This document shows, in pieces, positions 34,772 to 47,016 of a stretch of 64,000 nt of DNA. Both the position numbers and the translations under genes were made by a program. The notes below the pieces were generated by a model that saw only the letters and a program-made list of their open reading frames with translations, ran no database searches and was not told where the DNA came from. The stretch comes from Ricinus communis (taxonomy: Eukaryota; Streptophyta; Magnoliopsida; Malpighiales; Euphorbiaceae), in assembly GCF_019578655.1 (NCBI RefSeq), contig NC_063260.1, forward strand, positions 18,100,723 to 18,164,722. The letters run 5' to 3'. Numbering within the stretch: position 1 is the stretch's first letter; the number at the start of each line of letters is the position of its first letter.

Positions 34772-37700
34772 TTTGAGATTTAAAATCTTTTTAATATATA
34801 GATTTTTTTATATGTGTTCTTATTTTTGACACATGAAATTTAAATTTATGTGTGACTTTATAATTTTTTAATTAATTTATTGATTAATAAGTTACATTTC
34901 TAATTAAACACTAATTTTGATTCTAAGTAATCAAATATTAATTATATTTAATAAATAATTTTTTAATATGATAATAATACCAATTTTATTATAAGAAATA
35001 ATATATTAATTATATTTTAATTTTATATTACCTAATAAAATAATTTTTTTAATTAAGTAGTAATTTTAATTTTAAAATAACATGTTAAATTAAATTTTTA
35101 ATTTTATATTCAATGATAAATTAAATTTTTAATTATATAATAAATTTTAATTCTAAAAATAGTTATTATCAATTATATTGATAGTATTAATTTATATAAT
35201 ATTAAAATTAATTAATAAATAATTTTAGAATAATTTTTATTTTTTAAAAATTTTAAAAAAATTAAGAAGAATATTAAAAATTTATTATTATTTTAGAGAT
35301 ATTATAAATAAATATTAAATATTAAATTATGTTTATTAAAATTTAAGTTTATAATTAGAATAATAAAGACTGCAGTGCAATATCGAAATAATAAGTAGTA
35401 GATTATAATTTAGGAACGGTAAAAAAGATATAACTTTGCGTTTTCGGAGGAAGAGTTGGGTCTATCTTTTCCTCTGGAAGCTCGTTGGATAAGTAATGAC
35501 AGGAAATGTAACAACCAGTTGTCAGGGTAAGAGATGACAAACCACACGAATGTAACAGCCGGTATGGTTCCTTCCTTATTTTTCACATGTTAAGGCATCT
35601 TTTTGTAATTGTGGTCAATTAATGTGTTAACATATATTCAGATTTTCTTGCCAAAATTAGATTCAAAAGCCTATTTAGCGACACTTGCTTGGCGTATCTG
35701 TTTATTCATGGGATGACAACTCTCGAATTCTGAGTTTTTTACTTTTCATATAAATTATTCACGTGTAATCTATTATTTTTTTGAATATATTTATCTCTAT
35801 TTATTATAACTACAATGAGAAATTTATAATTTTATATGTTGAATTGGATTTATTTGTAAATTTATCATAATTTATTACAACATACTAGTTCTTAGAAAAC
35901 ATATTAATTTTGAATAAAAATTTATATTACTTATCTCGTGTCAATATCATTTAATATTATATACCATATAATTAGTTTAAATAAGAACAAAACTCTTCAA
36001 TCTCCTTCTAGTCCAAATTCTTTAATTTCAATTTGACTTTTTAATATGGATAATTAAAAACAATATTCAAATAAATTTTTTAAAATAATTTGACTTGTGA
36101 AAAAATTAAACAATGTATGTAAATTTTTAAATATTTGAGTATTTTTAATATAACTTTAGATCCCATGTTCAGTCTTAAATAGTACATGATTAAAGACTTA
36201 ATTGTAATTAGAGACAAATTAAAAAACTTAACATGAATCATGCAGCCAATGACTCCATTCAAATATTACTAATCTAATAACTTAGTAGTATGTATTTCAA
36301 ATAAATAATATTTAAAAAAATATGTAAGTTATGTTCTGGGCCACAAAATTAAGTGCAAGTCAAAAAAAACCAAAAGAAAGAAAATGTTATACTAATGTTT
36401 TTCTTTTGCAGTAGAAAGCGAAAATTATCCAATAAAATAATCCTTACCTTGAACTCAATGACTTTGATGCAAAATTGTCAGTTTGCTTGCAGTTTTTCTT
36501 GCTGGGCAGTTTCTAATTAAGAATTTATTTTATTTGAAAAACATAATAAGATAAAATATAAAATTAAAATAATAAAATTTAAAAAATATTTAATATAATA
36601 ATAAAATATATTAACTTATTAATATAAAATTTATTTTAAAATTTATATATTTTATTAAAATTTAATTAAAATATATTAATTTTATGCAAATATGATAATG
36701 TATATAATCTTAAATAATCTCTACTTTATTCGAAACACAACATTAAATTCTATATTTTCTGCCCATTAAATTCTAAAATTCCTTAGTTAATACTTATTTA
36801 AAATAGGAAATCTAATACTGATATTGATCATTTTTTATTTTTCTAATTGGATTCTAATTTATAGTGGCCATTAAATGTAGAGCCGAAAATAAGCTTCTCT
36901 CTGCTCGTGTTCACATTCTTTTGACGGGTTGACGGTGGGGATTGACTAATATCAAAGTCTAGACCTGTTTCAAAGAGAAAATCCAAAAATTGCCTCAATT
37001 TTCTGTTCAACCAAACACCAAATCACGTGTTGAAAAAACAATGTTAAAAAGAAAATAAAAATGTTTTTCACATAAACAAAAATATACGTGAAGATTCCGC
37101 TGACTATTCATAATCCTCGTGGTGCCGTGCCTCAGCTCTCCGCACACATTGTTGCACCGTCCATCCATACACCCTATATTTGGAATCATGTTCAAGAAAG
37201 TTATTAATTCTGAATTAAACTCGTGAATTAATCTATTAAATAAAGGTTAAGCTATTCCAGAAAATAGACACATGGTTTAATTCTACAAAATGTAACTGTT
37301 GTATAATACCCTAGAAATCATTATTCATTTGTTGGAAAATGGCATAATTAATATTCTTAATTAATTTAGTTTTAGATATTTTTATTAGCTGTTTATTATA
37401 TATAAAAAATAATAATTCTAGAATATGTAGATGAAATAGTAAGAATTTAATTTAATTTAATTAAGATTTTTTATTAAAGTAGAAAATCTATAACACATTA
37501 AAGTTTTTGTAATAGAGTTTTGCAATATGTAAAATCTTTTTTCAGTGTGCTTTATATTAATTAGTGTTAGAGTAGTTCTGAATACAAAATATGGTCTTTA
37601 TTTTTAGCACTTCAAATTTTGGAGCTTATTCATGAATCGAGTAATTGATTTACTCAGAAGAATTTCTTTTGGGAAAATATATAAATGTGACATAATCCCA

Positions 37701-37795
37701 TTAACTAAAAACATAACAAAATTAATTAAGAAATACGCCTAGAAAACTAGTCCACAAGCAGGGCCACCAACAACAACAGCAACCCCCTCCTATTC
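33869..37795. other. AT-rich intergenic region upstream of AOC
   Basis: About 3.9 kb without a supported gene. A (TA)n microsatellite spans 34720-34769. A less AT-rich patch at 35420-35580 (containing GTCAGGGTAAGAGATGACAA) has no open frame and no family I recognise. Minus-strand frames at 34074-33844 and 36262-36080 are low-complexity. The proximal part probably includes the AOC promoter. Confidence 0.5.
37024..37029 (+). promoter_or_regulatory. G-box (CACGTG) upstream of AOC
   Basis: CACGTG lies about 890 bp before the AOC start codon. MYC2-type bHLH factors bind this hexamer, and AOC genes in other plants are jasmonate-inducible, so it is a candidate response element. A single hexamer this far upstream may be chance. 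Another is at 35760-35765. Confidence 0.25.
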
Positions 37796-37803
37796 TATAT
37801 AAA
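37796..37803 (+). promoter_or_regulatory. TATA box of AOC
   Basis: TATATAAA sits in CTCCTATTCTATATAAACA, 120 bp upstream of the ATG. A start site about 30 bp further on would give a pyrimidine-rich leader of roughly 85-90 nt, typical of plant genes. Confidence 0.7.
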
Positions 37804-37915
37804 CAATTTCTGTCTTCCTTTCTTTCACCCATCATTGCTACTGCTCACTGAGTTTCTCACTAAATTCTTTCACTTTTCTTTCTTCCCAATCAAACACCCA
37901 GCTAGATCATTCAAC

Positions 37916-39724
37916 ATGGCTTATTCTTCTACCTCTTCCATGAGAGCTCTCTCTTCTATGAGATTGACCAAACCATCTGCTGCTGCTGCTGCTGCTGCTT
38001 CAAGATCAAACGCTCCCACCAAATCACTTTTGCCATTCAAGATTGCAAACCCATCATCACCTTTTACCCATAATCCAAGACTCCTTCTCTCAAAATCTGC
38101 TGCTTTCAATAACTTCAATTTACCCAAAAGATCTTTCTCTTGCAAGAATCAAGCTGCCCCATCTGATGATAACTCAAGACCCAGTTAGTTATCTCTCTCT
38201 TCTTTTAATTCTTTTGTTTCTTGAGTTGATTTATCTTGTTGGGTCTTTAATTTCCTTTTTGTGATTGAGTTTTGCTGCAGCTGAGGTTCAGGAACTGTGT
38301 GTTTATGAGATCAATGAGAGAGATCGTGGAAGTCCAGCTTATCTCCGTTTGAGCCAGAAACAAGTCAATTCTCTTGGCGATCTTGTTCCTTTTAGCAACA
38401 AGGTAATCTTTCTTCATGCGTCTCTCTTTTTTCTTCTTTCTTTTTTTAAAAAATGTTTGTATCTGTATAAAATCTAGCTTTCTCGGTCCTTAATCTTGAT
38501 TCAAGAATTTTCCCTGTTTACAGTTGAAAGTTCATTTCTTACTGTGAAAATCTTTCTTTATAAAACGTTCTTTTCTGCTTAAAAGGTCAAATTTTCAAAG
38601 TTTTTCTATTTGTGGAATTTGCTAGAAAACAAATACTATATTTGAAAAATGTAATAAATATTAGAATTTTTTTGTTTAGACAGAATATTAAAAATAAACC
38701 TACTCTGATATTTGAAAAGTTAAATTCTTTTCTATTTTTGTCTTAATTAAGGTATTACAAATTTTTTCACAAACTTTTTAGTTCTATTTTAATTCTGTTT
38801 TTATTGGTAAAAGTAAAAAAGAGATTATTAATTTATATAAAATAAAAACAAAATATAATTAATTTATTAAACTTTCTTACTTTTTATATTTAAATATTTT
38901 TATAATATTTTTTATTATACAAATAATGCCTTTTAAATAAAAAGTAGTATTGGAGAATCTGAAGCTACTTATTTATTTATCTATTTATTAAATCAGATAA
39001 TTAGGAATTCTCAGGTTCATTTAAAACAAATATTAGATAATTTTTTGTTAAACTCGATTAATTTTTTTATATTACTAATAAAAACAGAATTATATATCTT
39101 GTAAGGGACTGCTCTTAAACGAAAAAAAAGGATTTGAGAGTAGAAATTTATAATCTTTTTATCATATCATAAAAAGAAGATTATATTATTTCCTTTCATT
39201 GAATGCAAATGACATTAGTTCATGGGTTCACTCACTTCACTTGTAGAAGTTTGTTGCCATTAATCTAATATATTGCCTTTCTGTGTTTCATTTTTTCTTT
39301 TTTATATATATTATTATAGCTCTACACCGGCGACCTGCAGCAGAGGATAGGAATAACAGCAGGGATATGCATTTTAATCCAAAACAAACCGGAAATGAAA
39401 GGTGACAGGTACGAGGCAATCTACAGCTTCTACTTCGGAGACTACGGTCACTTGGCTGTGCAGGGACCTTACTTGACTTTCGAGGACACGTATCTTGCTG
39501 TGACTGGTGGGTCAGGCATTTTTGAAGGAGCCTATGGTCAAGTTAAACTCCAGCAAATTGTTTTCCCATTCAAGCTCTTTTACACCTTTTATTTGAAGGG
39601 TTTAAAAACTGATTTGCCCGAGGAGCTGCTTAGGAAGCCAACTGAACCACACCCAGCTGTTGAGCCACACCCTGATGCCAAGGCCTGCCAGCCTCATGCT
39701 ACTGTTGCTAATTTTACTGATTAG
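37916..39724 (+). CDS. AOC: Allene oxide cyclase, chloroplast precursor (3 exons)
   Basis: Exons are 37916-38183, 38281-38402 and 39320-39724, spliced at GT-AG sites, giving 264 residues. The enzyme converts the unstable allene oxide from allene oxide synthase into 12-oxophytodienoic acid, the stereochemistry-setting step of jasmonate synthesis in plastids. Residues 1 to about 85 form a Ser/Ala-rich transit peptide with a poly-Ala run. The cyclase barrel runs from [20 protein letters not shown] to about residue 240. By alignment to Arabidopsis AOC2, the active-site residues Glu23, Asn25, Ser31, Pro32, Asn53, Cys71 and Tyr105 correspond to E99, N101, S107, P108, N129, C147 and Y181, all present. 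The start was chosen because it is the first ATG after the TATA box. The frame is intact. Confidence 0.96.
37977..38000 (+). repeat. GCT trinucleotide repeat coding poly-Ala in AOC transit peptide
   Basis: A run of consecutive GCT codons lengthens an Ala stretch in the transit peptide. It lies outside the mature enzyme and may vary in length between accessions. Confidence 0.8.
38184..38280 (+). other. AOC intron 1 (97 bp)
   Basis: The donor is GTTAGT after CCCA and the acceptor is TTTTGCTGCAG. It interrupts a Thr codon (phase 1) between the transit peptide and the start of the mature enzyme region. Confidence 0.9.
38403..39319 (+). other. AOC intron 2 (917 bp)
   Basis: The donor is AAG/GTAATC and the acceptor is ATTATTATAG/CTC, phase 0. 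The intron is AT-rich and holds no recognised element. Confidence 0.9.
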
Positions 39725-41330
39725 GTTTAATAATTACCGTTGTTAATCATGTTTTATGTTTGTGGGTAGTTTCTTTTTTATTTTGTTAATGATGAGGTTC
39801 AGAGAATTTGATAATACTAATATTATAGGACTTCTGGTTATTAGTTTTTAATGTCGGTGAGTGGAATGGTTGGTGGATTTGATAGTTCTTACTTTTTTAT
39901 TTGTAGCACATGGATGGATTTTCTATTTTTATATCGTATAGCTGTCACTATCATACTAAAATTATAAAGTGGTCCAATTCAATAAGTGAAAATGCATTCA
40001 TAAAGATTTAATTATCTTTCCTGGTTTTTGCACCTGATAGTAAGTTTTTAAAGACCATAAATACATCTTTTATCAATTGACAGATTAGGCATTTAATTTA
40101 TCGAATTTGAAATTTTTCTCTTTAAATATGTGGTTTATTTTTAATTTTATATAAATAATTTTTCTATCTGTTTTATCATAACACCCTAATCATATTTTCT
40201 ATTAAAAAACATTGATATATATAAAAAGAAAATACTAATTGCATTCTTATAAATCCGGATAACATTAAAGAAATAAATAGTATAAACAACAAAAGTCACT
40301 ACTCTAATAAAACTAAACCTCACAAAATAGTGTTTAGAGATTGTTAAAATATATATCTTTTTTAAACAGTATCATCATATATCAATAATGTGAGAGTGTG
40401 ACGAAATAAATAATTAAAACAGAAAAAAATGTCTCTCAAATAATATGATCTGACTATAATAGAAGCATTGACTAATGAAGATTAAACTGGTGAATGCAAA
40501 TATTTGTTGTTTGATTGCTTTAGAATGAATTTTTAGGAAATCTTAAGCTGGGGGATAGAGACATAAACTACAAGAACAACAATAGTGAATGGCAACAATG
40601 TGATGTCGTTTTCCCTTTTATTGCTTTCTATATTTTGCTTTTGGTGGGCTGTTTGTGGGAATGTCGGGGTGTCATAATGCGCAGTCAGTGGCAAGGCGAA
40701 AGCAAAAGGAAACTTGTTTTAGGAATGCAAAATTTCTTTTAAAGAATTACAATTAAAAGAAAAGGAAAATTGAAAAAAAAAAAAGAAATATATTTAGAAG
40801 CAGTTGTTCCAATTTTAACAGATTACTTAAAAGTACAAAATTTACATTTAGCCGACTATTTTCTTTAATCTATCATATCCCTCAACTTCAATTCTTTTTG
40901 CCTTTCTTTATCTCTCAACTTTGTTTCTCGACCTCTCAATTCAATGCATTTTCAAACTGGTTCCTAAATTGTTTTTCTTTTTTACTCAAATATTCAATCT
41001 ACTCTCAGATTATGATGGTCATGGAGAAGTTCAAAAGACACTATAAAAGGTAGCAAATTAGTGGGTGAAATTTCACAATTAAATACACGATGCACCAGTA
41101 TTTTATTTTCTTTTTAATAATGTTTGAACTTAGGTCCTTTAAAACCAATAAAACATTTGAACTTTGGAATTAATCTTTAAATAATCTTACTTTCTAAGGG
41201 GATTTGAAAACCTTCACAACCGTATTAAATGTTAAAAAATTAATAATTGGTTTTCTAAAATTATATCGTAGCATAAAAATATTTGTTCTAAACTCCACCA
41301 ATTTTTTTTGAAATGGTTCGACAAAGAAAT
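39725..41330. other. AOC 3' flank and spacer
   Basis: The first few hundred bases must contain the AOC 3' untranslated region. I cannot place the poly-A site. No other gene is visible. Between about 40800 and 41250, phrases such as CCTCAACTTCAATTC and GAACTTAGGTCCTTTAAAAC look like worn MITE sequence, without definable ends. Confidence 0.4.
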
Positions 41331-42063
41331 TTAGGTCTAATGAGACGGTTCGGTATGATACTGGACGGAAAGATAGAAATCAAAATTTTCTATTTTTAAA
41401 TAATTAAAAATATTTTTTTACCGTAAATCAATTGTACTAAAATTAATATAAAATTATATAACAAAATATTAAATCACTATAATTACATTATACTTGATTT
41501 CAACAACTACATAATAGAGAAGTTTATTTTCAATCTACCAAGCTAATAAAAAACTATATATTAAATAAATATGTATTTAATAGTTTCAATCCATCAAACT
41601 GAATATTTATAATATTTTATTGTCCGACTGATAAATACATTTCATCTTACCCATCTAATGCAATATAATATTTTTTTATTAAAAGACACATTATTAGTAA
41701 GAATTATTTTATTAACATGATTAATGTTATAATAATACTATATCATCATAAGTTAATAAATTAATATGTTTTTAATTCTAGAATAATTATTCATTATTAA
41801 GATTTAAAAAATATTTAGATTCTATATTTTTTAATTAAATAAATGATAAAAATATAAACTTGTAACTTTGCAAAAAAGTCGAGATAAACTTAGTAAATAA
41901 TTAATATTATAATACAATATAAAACTTGATGCTTCTGTTTTATATTTGGGCCAATAACCTTAAATTTTTATTAGAAAACAATCGTTAAATTTGTATTTGG
42001 CAAGATTTCTTATACTTGAATTTTAACTTTGAGCTTAAGATTTAGACTTATTTATTATAAAAG

Positions 42064-42122
<59 letters not shown>

Positions 42123-42347
42123 TAAAATTTTAAATCTGTTCTAGTTTCGGTTTGGGATAATATGGGATGGTTTGGTACGGTTCTCGGTATGGAGAACAAA
42201 TGAGATCCAGAATTGTACCCAAAATTTTTTTTGGCATAATCCGATTTAGAGAAAGTCAAATGGTCAACAGATATTCTCTGTTTTGGATACTTTTAGTTCG
42301 ATTTTTCAGTATGATTTAAGATCTCTGTATCCCGTGCTCAGTCTTAA
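41331..42347. mobile_element. Decayed hAT-like element related to 16742-18450
   Basis: The right end CCCGTGCTCAGTCTTAA resembles the inverted terminus of the 1.7-kb hAT element, and the left end TTAGGTCTAATGAGACGGTTCGG resembles the other terminus in worn form. Subterminal TTTGGTACGGTTC-type motifs occur on the right, as in the intact copy. The core is AT-rich with a (TA)n run at 42068-42118. No 8-bp duplication survives, so the boundaries are tentative. Confidence 0.45.
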
Positions 42348-43724
42348 CTATTATGAATGACAATTTCGTACATTCTTCATCTATATCCACCTAAATCCTA
42401 TATAATCAACTCGGATATTAAGTTATTCAAGTTGACTCACTATAGATAAACTTATACTCGAAAAAGATATATCGGATATGATGAAGGTACTAATGATATT
42501 ATACTTTATCCCTAATTGTACTTATACCCTAACTAAAATATTTGTTCGTTTAGTTTAAGTATATAATATTAGCAATTTTATAATTGAGTACATTAATTTT
42601 GACTGTTTAATAAATATTTTGTATTCGGAGAATTAAGCAAATTATTTAATTATTCAATAATGTTTTAGTAGTTTTTATTTATTTTTAGTCTCTTAATATA
42701 ATCTATTTATATATATATATATATATATTATCGTAGATAAATGAGATTATAGGTTAAAGTTTTTGTATTTTATGTTTTGATTTACTTAAGTTTTTTTATT
42801 TCTATAACAAAATCTTAATAAATAAATAACTTGGACTAAATATACAATCTTTCTGCCCTATTCCAGGCCAATATACTATACTAATAACTGCATTAAATGC
42901 ATAAGATAATAATATTTTTAAATATTATAGAAGGTAATAAAAATATAAATTAATAACTAATCAAATAATAAAAGTAATATATAAATTCATAATATTAAGG
43001 TATTTTTTTAGAAAACTTTCAGTTTCTTAATTCATTATTCAAATATAAGATACTCAACAAATTTTTAAATCATGGTCCTTTCCTATTACAGGCAATATAT
43101 GTAAAACTTGTGCTTTCAAGAGATTTTCTAATTCATTCTTTTTTTTTTAAAAAAATGAATTAAGAGCCACATTTTTCTCTGTTTAAATTTAATAAGGTGA
43201 AAGTGGCTCATCAGTATATTATATTATTTTTTTCTTACTTTCTTTTATCTTTTATTTTGAAAGTCACATTCTCTCCTTACTCATTTCTTTCTAATTTATT
43301 AATAAAAAATTAATTAAAAAATTAATTAAAAAATAAAATAAAAATATTATTGAAATACACACGTGTTTCATAATAAATTAAAATAGATAATTAATTATTT
43401 ATAATTTAATAGAAATATATATAAAAGTATAATTGGGAATGAATTTAAATAGATAAAAGAATAAATAATATAAAAATTTGTTTGAACACATTATTACAGA
43501 TTTTTTGACCCTAGAGGGATGCACAGTTCTATAGTCGCTAAATTATTTTCCTATCTCATCGTTCAATATAGACATTTTTTTTACATTTTTAATATGAAGA
43601 TCTTTGAAGGAAAAAAATTTAATAATTATAATATTTTAGAATCTAAAAGTAACACTAATAACTATTTATAGAATTCAATTTGAATTGTAACACTTTAATG
43701 CATTATTTATTTATGTAGTTTAAC
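42348..43724. other. AT-rich spacer, no gene seen
   Basis: It contains a short (TA)n run at 42710-42729 and a poly-T/poly-A foldback near 43138-43156. No open frame has family resemblance. Confidence 0.4.
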
Positions 43725-44260
43725 CCGTTAGATTTTCAAATTTTTATTATATGGTCTTACATATTTAATAACAATTATATTAATAGCTATTTTATTAGTG
43801 AGCTTATTTAAAGTGATTCATTTATGTATAACTCATGAACTTCTGAATTTTGGTATGGGTTGGGTGGATACCATTTTCTAACCTATATATGCTTAATGAA
43901 ATCTTATTAGGTTAGCAAATAAAGACTCTTAGATTATGATTCTCAATATATCAAATTATATGGTAACTTTTATTCTCTACCTATCAGAAACAGAATGCAA
44001 GAAACCCCAAAGGATTTAGAAATTTGACTGAAAAAAATCATATCTATTTATTCAGTACTCATTTGTCATTCATTCTTGTAAAAAATTTAATTGTTATGAT
44101 GGAGATAGATATTTATGGCTAAACTTCCTTAATAATTATGATATGGTAGTTTTGGATATTAGAATTTGATAATCAATATGAATTTTGATATCTATGATTT
44201 GTATGTGGTCATAGATGATTAATTGACTATTATTATAGATATAAAATCAAAATTATTACG
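43725..44260 (+). repeat. 5' LTR of the old copia element
   Basis: It aligns by eye with 50854-51403 over about 530 bp with several small indels. The ends are approximate. The expected TGTTAG start is worn to CCGTTAG and the end ATTACG corresponds to ATTACA in the 3' LTR. No clear tRNA primer site follows. Confidence 0.7.
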
Positions 44261-44915
44261 ATTAAAATTGGATTCTTTCACATAATTGCGTTTGATTTGC
44301 ATTATGAGGCCTTTCAAATTCATGAGTTTTTAAATTTTTTAGTTTGACAATAAACTTCATTCTATCTAAATTTTTAATGTATATGTATGAAATTTTACAT
44401 ATATTTAGGTTGTATGGTAGTATCATTGGAATGTTTAAATTTTGTCAAATATGCAAATTTATGGTTTTACATGCATTGGCTATTATCAGCATTTCAAATT
44501 AAGAATTGGAATATATTACAAAGTAGCAACTGTTATATAAAATTAATATAACTTGAAATATAAAGATTTTACGTATTCATTGTTTATGCAAATATTGATC
44601 AACATAAAGGAGGGTAATATTTGGCCAAACAATAAGAATACTTGCAATGATAAATATTGATAATTATACAATTGTTACTAATGTGAATGATAGTTGCTCC
44701 AAAGAGGCTATTGTTTGACATGATTTATTATTAATATTTAATTATTACGTTAAGAGTACCATTTACAATTGATATTTTTGTGCAAACACTAAATGCCAAG
44801 GTGTGCTAGGTATCTTATTTGTCACTTTTATGACATGTTTATTAATTGTGTGATGTTTCTTGTTTTCTATTAGTTTTAGCAACTCCAAGTAATGTTTTTG
44901 TTAAGATTATGTTAT

Positions 44916-45700
44916 TCATATGCTAAATGGTACAAACTTTAAGGTTTGGAAAGAGAACATAGAAATCATCATCGGTTGTATGGATTTAGACCTTGCGCTA
45001 AGGACGAAGCGATCCATTTTAGCTGAAGATGCTTCAAATGAAACTAAAGTTGAAAATCTGGATCGTTCTAGTCCCATGAGTCTAATGATCATAAAACATT
45101 CCATACCAGAAGCGCTTCGGTGCTCTATTTCCGAGAGCAATAATGCAAAGAATCCCTTAAGGCGATACAACAATATCTTACCAAGAGTAAGAAATCAGAA
45201 ACAAGTAATCATTTGGTTGCTATGATTTCTATGAGGTATAAGGAAAAAAGGAACATAAGGTACATTATGGAAATTTCAAACCTTGCTGGAAAACTAAAGG
45301 CACTAAAGTTAAAGATAAATGAAGATTTACTTTTGTATTTAGTTTTTATTTCTCTTCCTACATAATTTAGTCAATTTTAGGGCAAGTTATAATACTTAAA
45401 AGGATAAATAGACTTTTAATGAGCTCATTTCACAATGTGTGCAAGAAGAGGAAAGAATCTAGATGGATAAAACTGAATGTGCTTATTTAGCATGAACCTC
45501 TCAAAATAATAAAAAGAAGAGAGCTCAGGATATTGCAACTGGAACACCTTTGTAGAAAAAGGCAAAGAAGTAAAGTAATGAATTCGCTTATTTTTTTTTT
45601 TCGCAAAATGGAAGGACATATGAAGAAAGAGTGTTCCAAATACACCACATTGGCGTGCAAAGTAGAGTAAAGTTCTCACTTTAGTTTATTCTGAAGTTAA
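44916..45700 (+). pseudogene. Copia gag remnant
   Basis: The open frame at 44916-45225 begins LNGTNFKVWKENIEIIIGCM, then DLALRTKRS and SLMIIKHSIPEALR, a classic copia gag N-terminus. After a frame change, GKLKALKLKINEDLLLY continues the domain near 45290. The basic zinc-knuckle segment (about 45480-45670) is hard to read in any frame because of stops and a poly-T run at 45591-45601. No functional gag can be made. Confidence 0.8.
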
Positions 45701-45714
45701 TTTGGCTTCTGGAG

Positions 45715-46860
45715 TTACAGACACTTGGTGGTTAGATACTAGTGCTACTACTCACATAATTGTGTCTATGCAGGGCTGCCTCTAGAGCAGTCCGCCAATT
45801 GATATTGAAAGGTTCATCTATGTGGCAAATGACAATAAAGTTCCTACGGAGACTATAGGATATTTTAGATTATTTCTAAATACTGGCTGCCATTTAGATT
45901 TAGTTGAGACTTTTGATTCTTTGTTATTTAAACATAATTTAGTTTCTATTTCCTCTTTGGATAAATGTGGATACTTTTATGGTTTTAGAAATAATAAAGT
46001 TAATATCTCTCTAAATTCAAGTTTTATTAGTGTTGATGTTTTAGTTGATTGTCTTTATATACTAGAAACTATTGCTTTCCATAATGAAAATCATGTATAC
46101 TATTTCAAAAGGTACAAAGTGTGAATTAACTGAGAATTTTGCTTCTCTATGGTTTAAGCATTTAGGCCATATCTCTAAACAAAAAAAAAATAAAGGCTTG
46201 TGTCAACTGGACATCTTAATTCCCTTGACTTAAACTTTCAAGTTTCTATTAAATGCATTAAAGAACATATAACAAATATAAAGAAATCAGGTGTCAATAG
46301 ATGTACAGAATTCTTAGAACTAATACATACAAATATTTATGGTCCATTTCCTATATCAAAATGGAATGGTCAACATTACTACGTTCATAGATGACTACTC
46401 AAAATATGGCTACCTATATTTAATAAGTGAGAAATCTCAATCTTTAGACGTGTTTAAGTCGTACAAAGCTGAAGTTAAACTTCAACTTGGTAGGAAAATT
46501 ACAACTGTCAAATCTGACCATGGTAGAGAACACTATGGGAGATATAATGGATAAGGTGAACATCATCCAAGATCCTTTGCTAACTTCCTAAAGAATGCAA
46601 TATCATCCCATATACACTATGCCAGACAAACCCAGCATGAATGGTATTATTGAAAGACAAAATATGACGCTTGAAGACATAGTAAGAAGTATGATCAATC
46701 ATTATTCTTTACTTCAATCTCTTTGCGGAGAAGCATTAAAGACTAAAATATATATCATTAACAAAGTACCTAATAAAGTAGTAGCTAAAATCCTATATGA
46801 ATTATAGACTGGCAAGGCCTAGAATAAAGCACTTACATATTTAGGAATATCCAACTGAAG
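45715..46860 (+). pseudogene. Copia protease, pre-integrase and integrase remnants
   Basis: The protease site reads TWWLDTSATTHI near 45725, where the usual DSG/DTG has become DTS. The pre-integrase domain follows at 45822-46124 (LVSISSLDKCGYFYGF). Integrase pieces are FIDDYSKYGYLYLISEKSQS near 46395, VKSDHGREHYGRYNG near 46510, and SMNGIIERQNMTLEDIVRSM near 46635, which together hold the three catalytic acidic residues in different frames. The later part, about 46860-46990, is the region where a solo LTR has cut the element. Confidence 0.8.
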
Positions 46861-47016
46861 CAAGACCTTATAGGCATAATGAAAGGAATTTAGACTCTTA
46901 AGATAGTTAGTTGCTACTTTGTAGGATATGTAGAACGCTCTTGAGGATTTAAATTTATGATCTTATAATTGGATCTTTCTTTGAGATGTAAAATGCTAAA
47001 TTTCTTGAGGATATAG

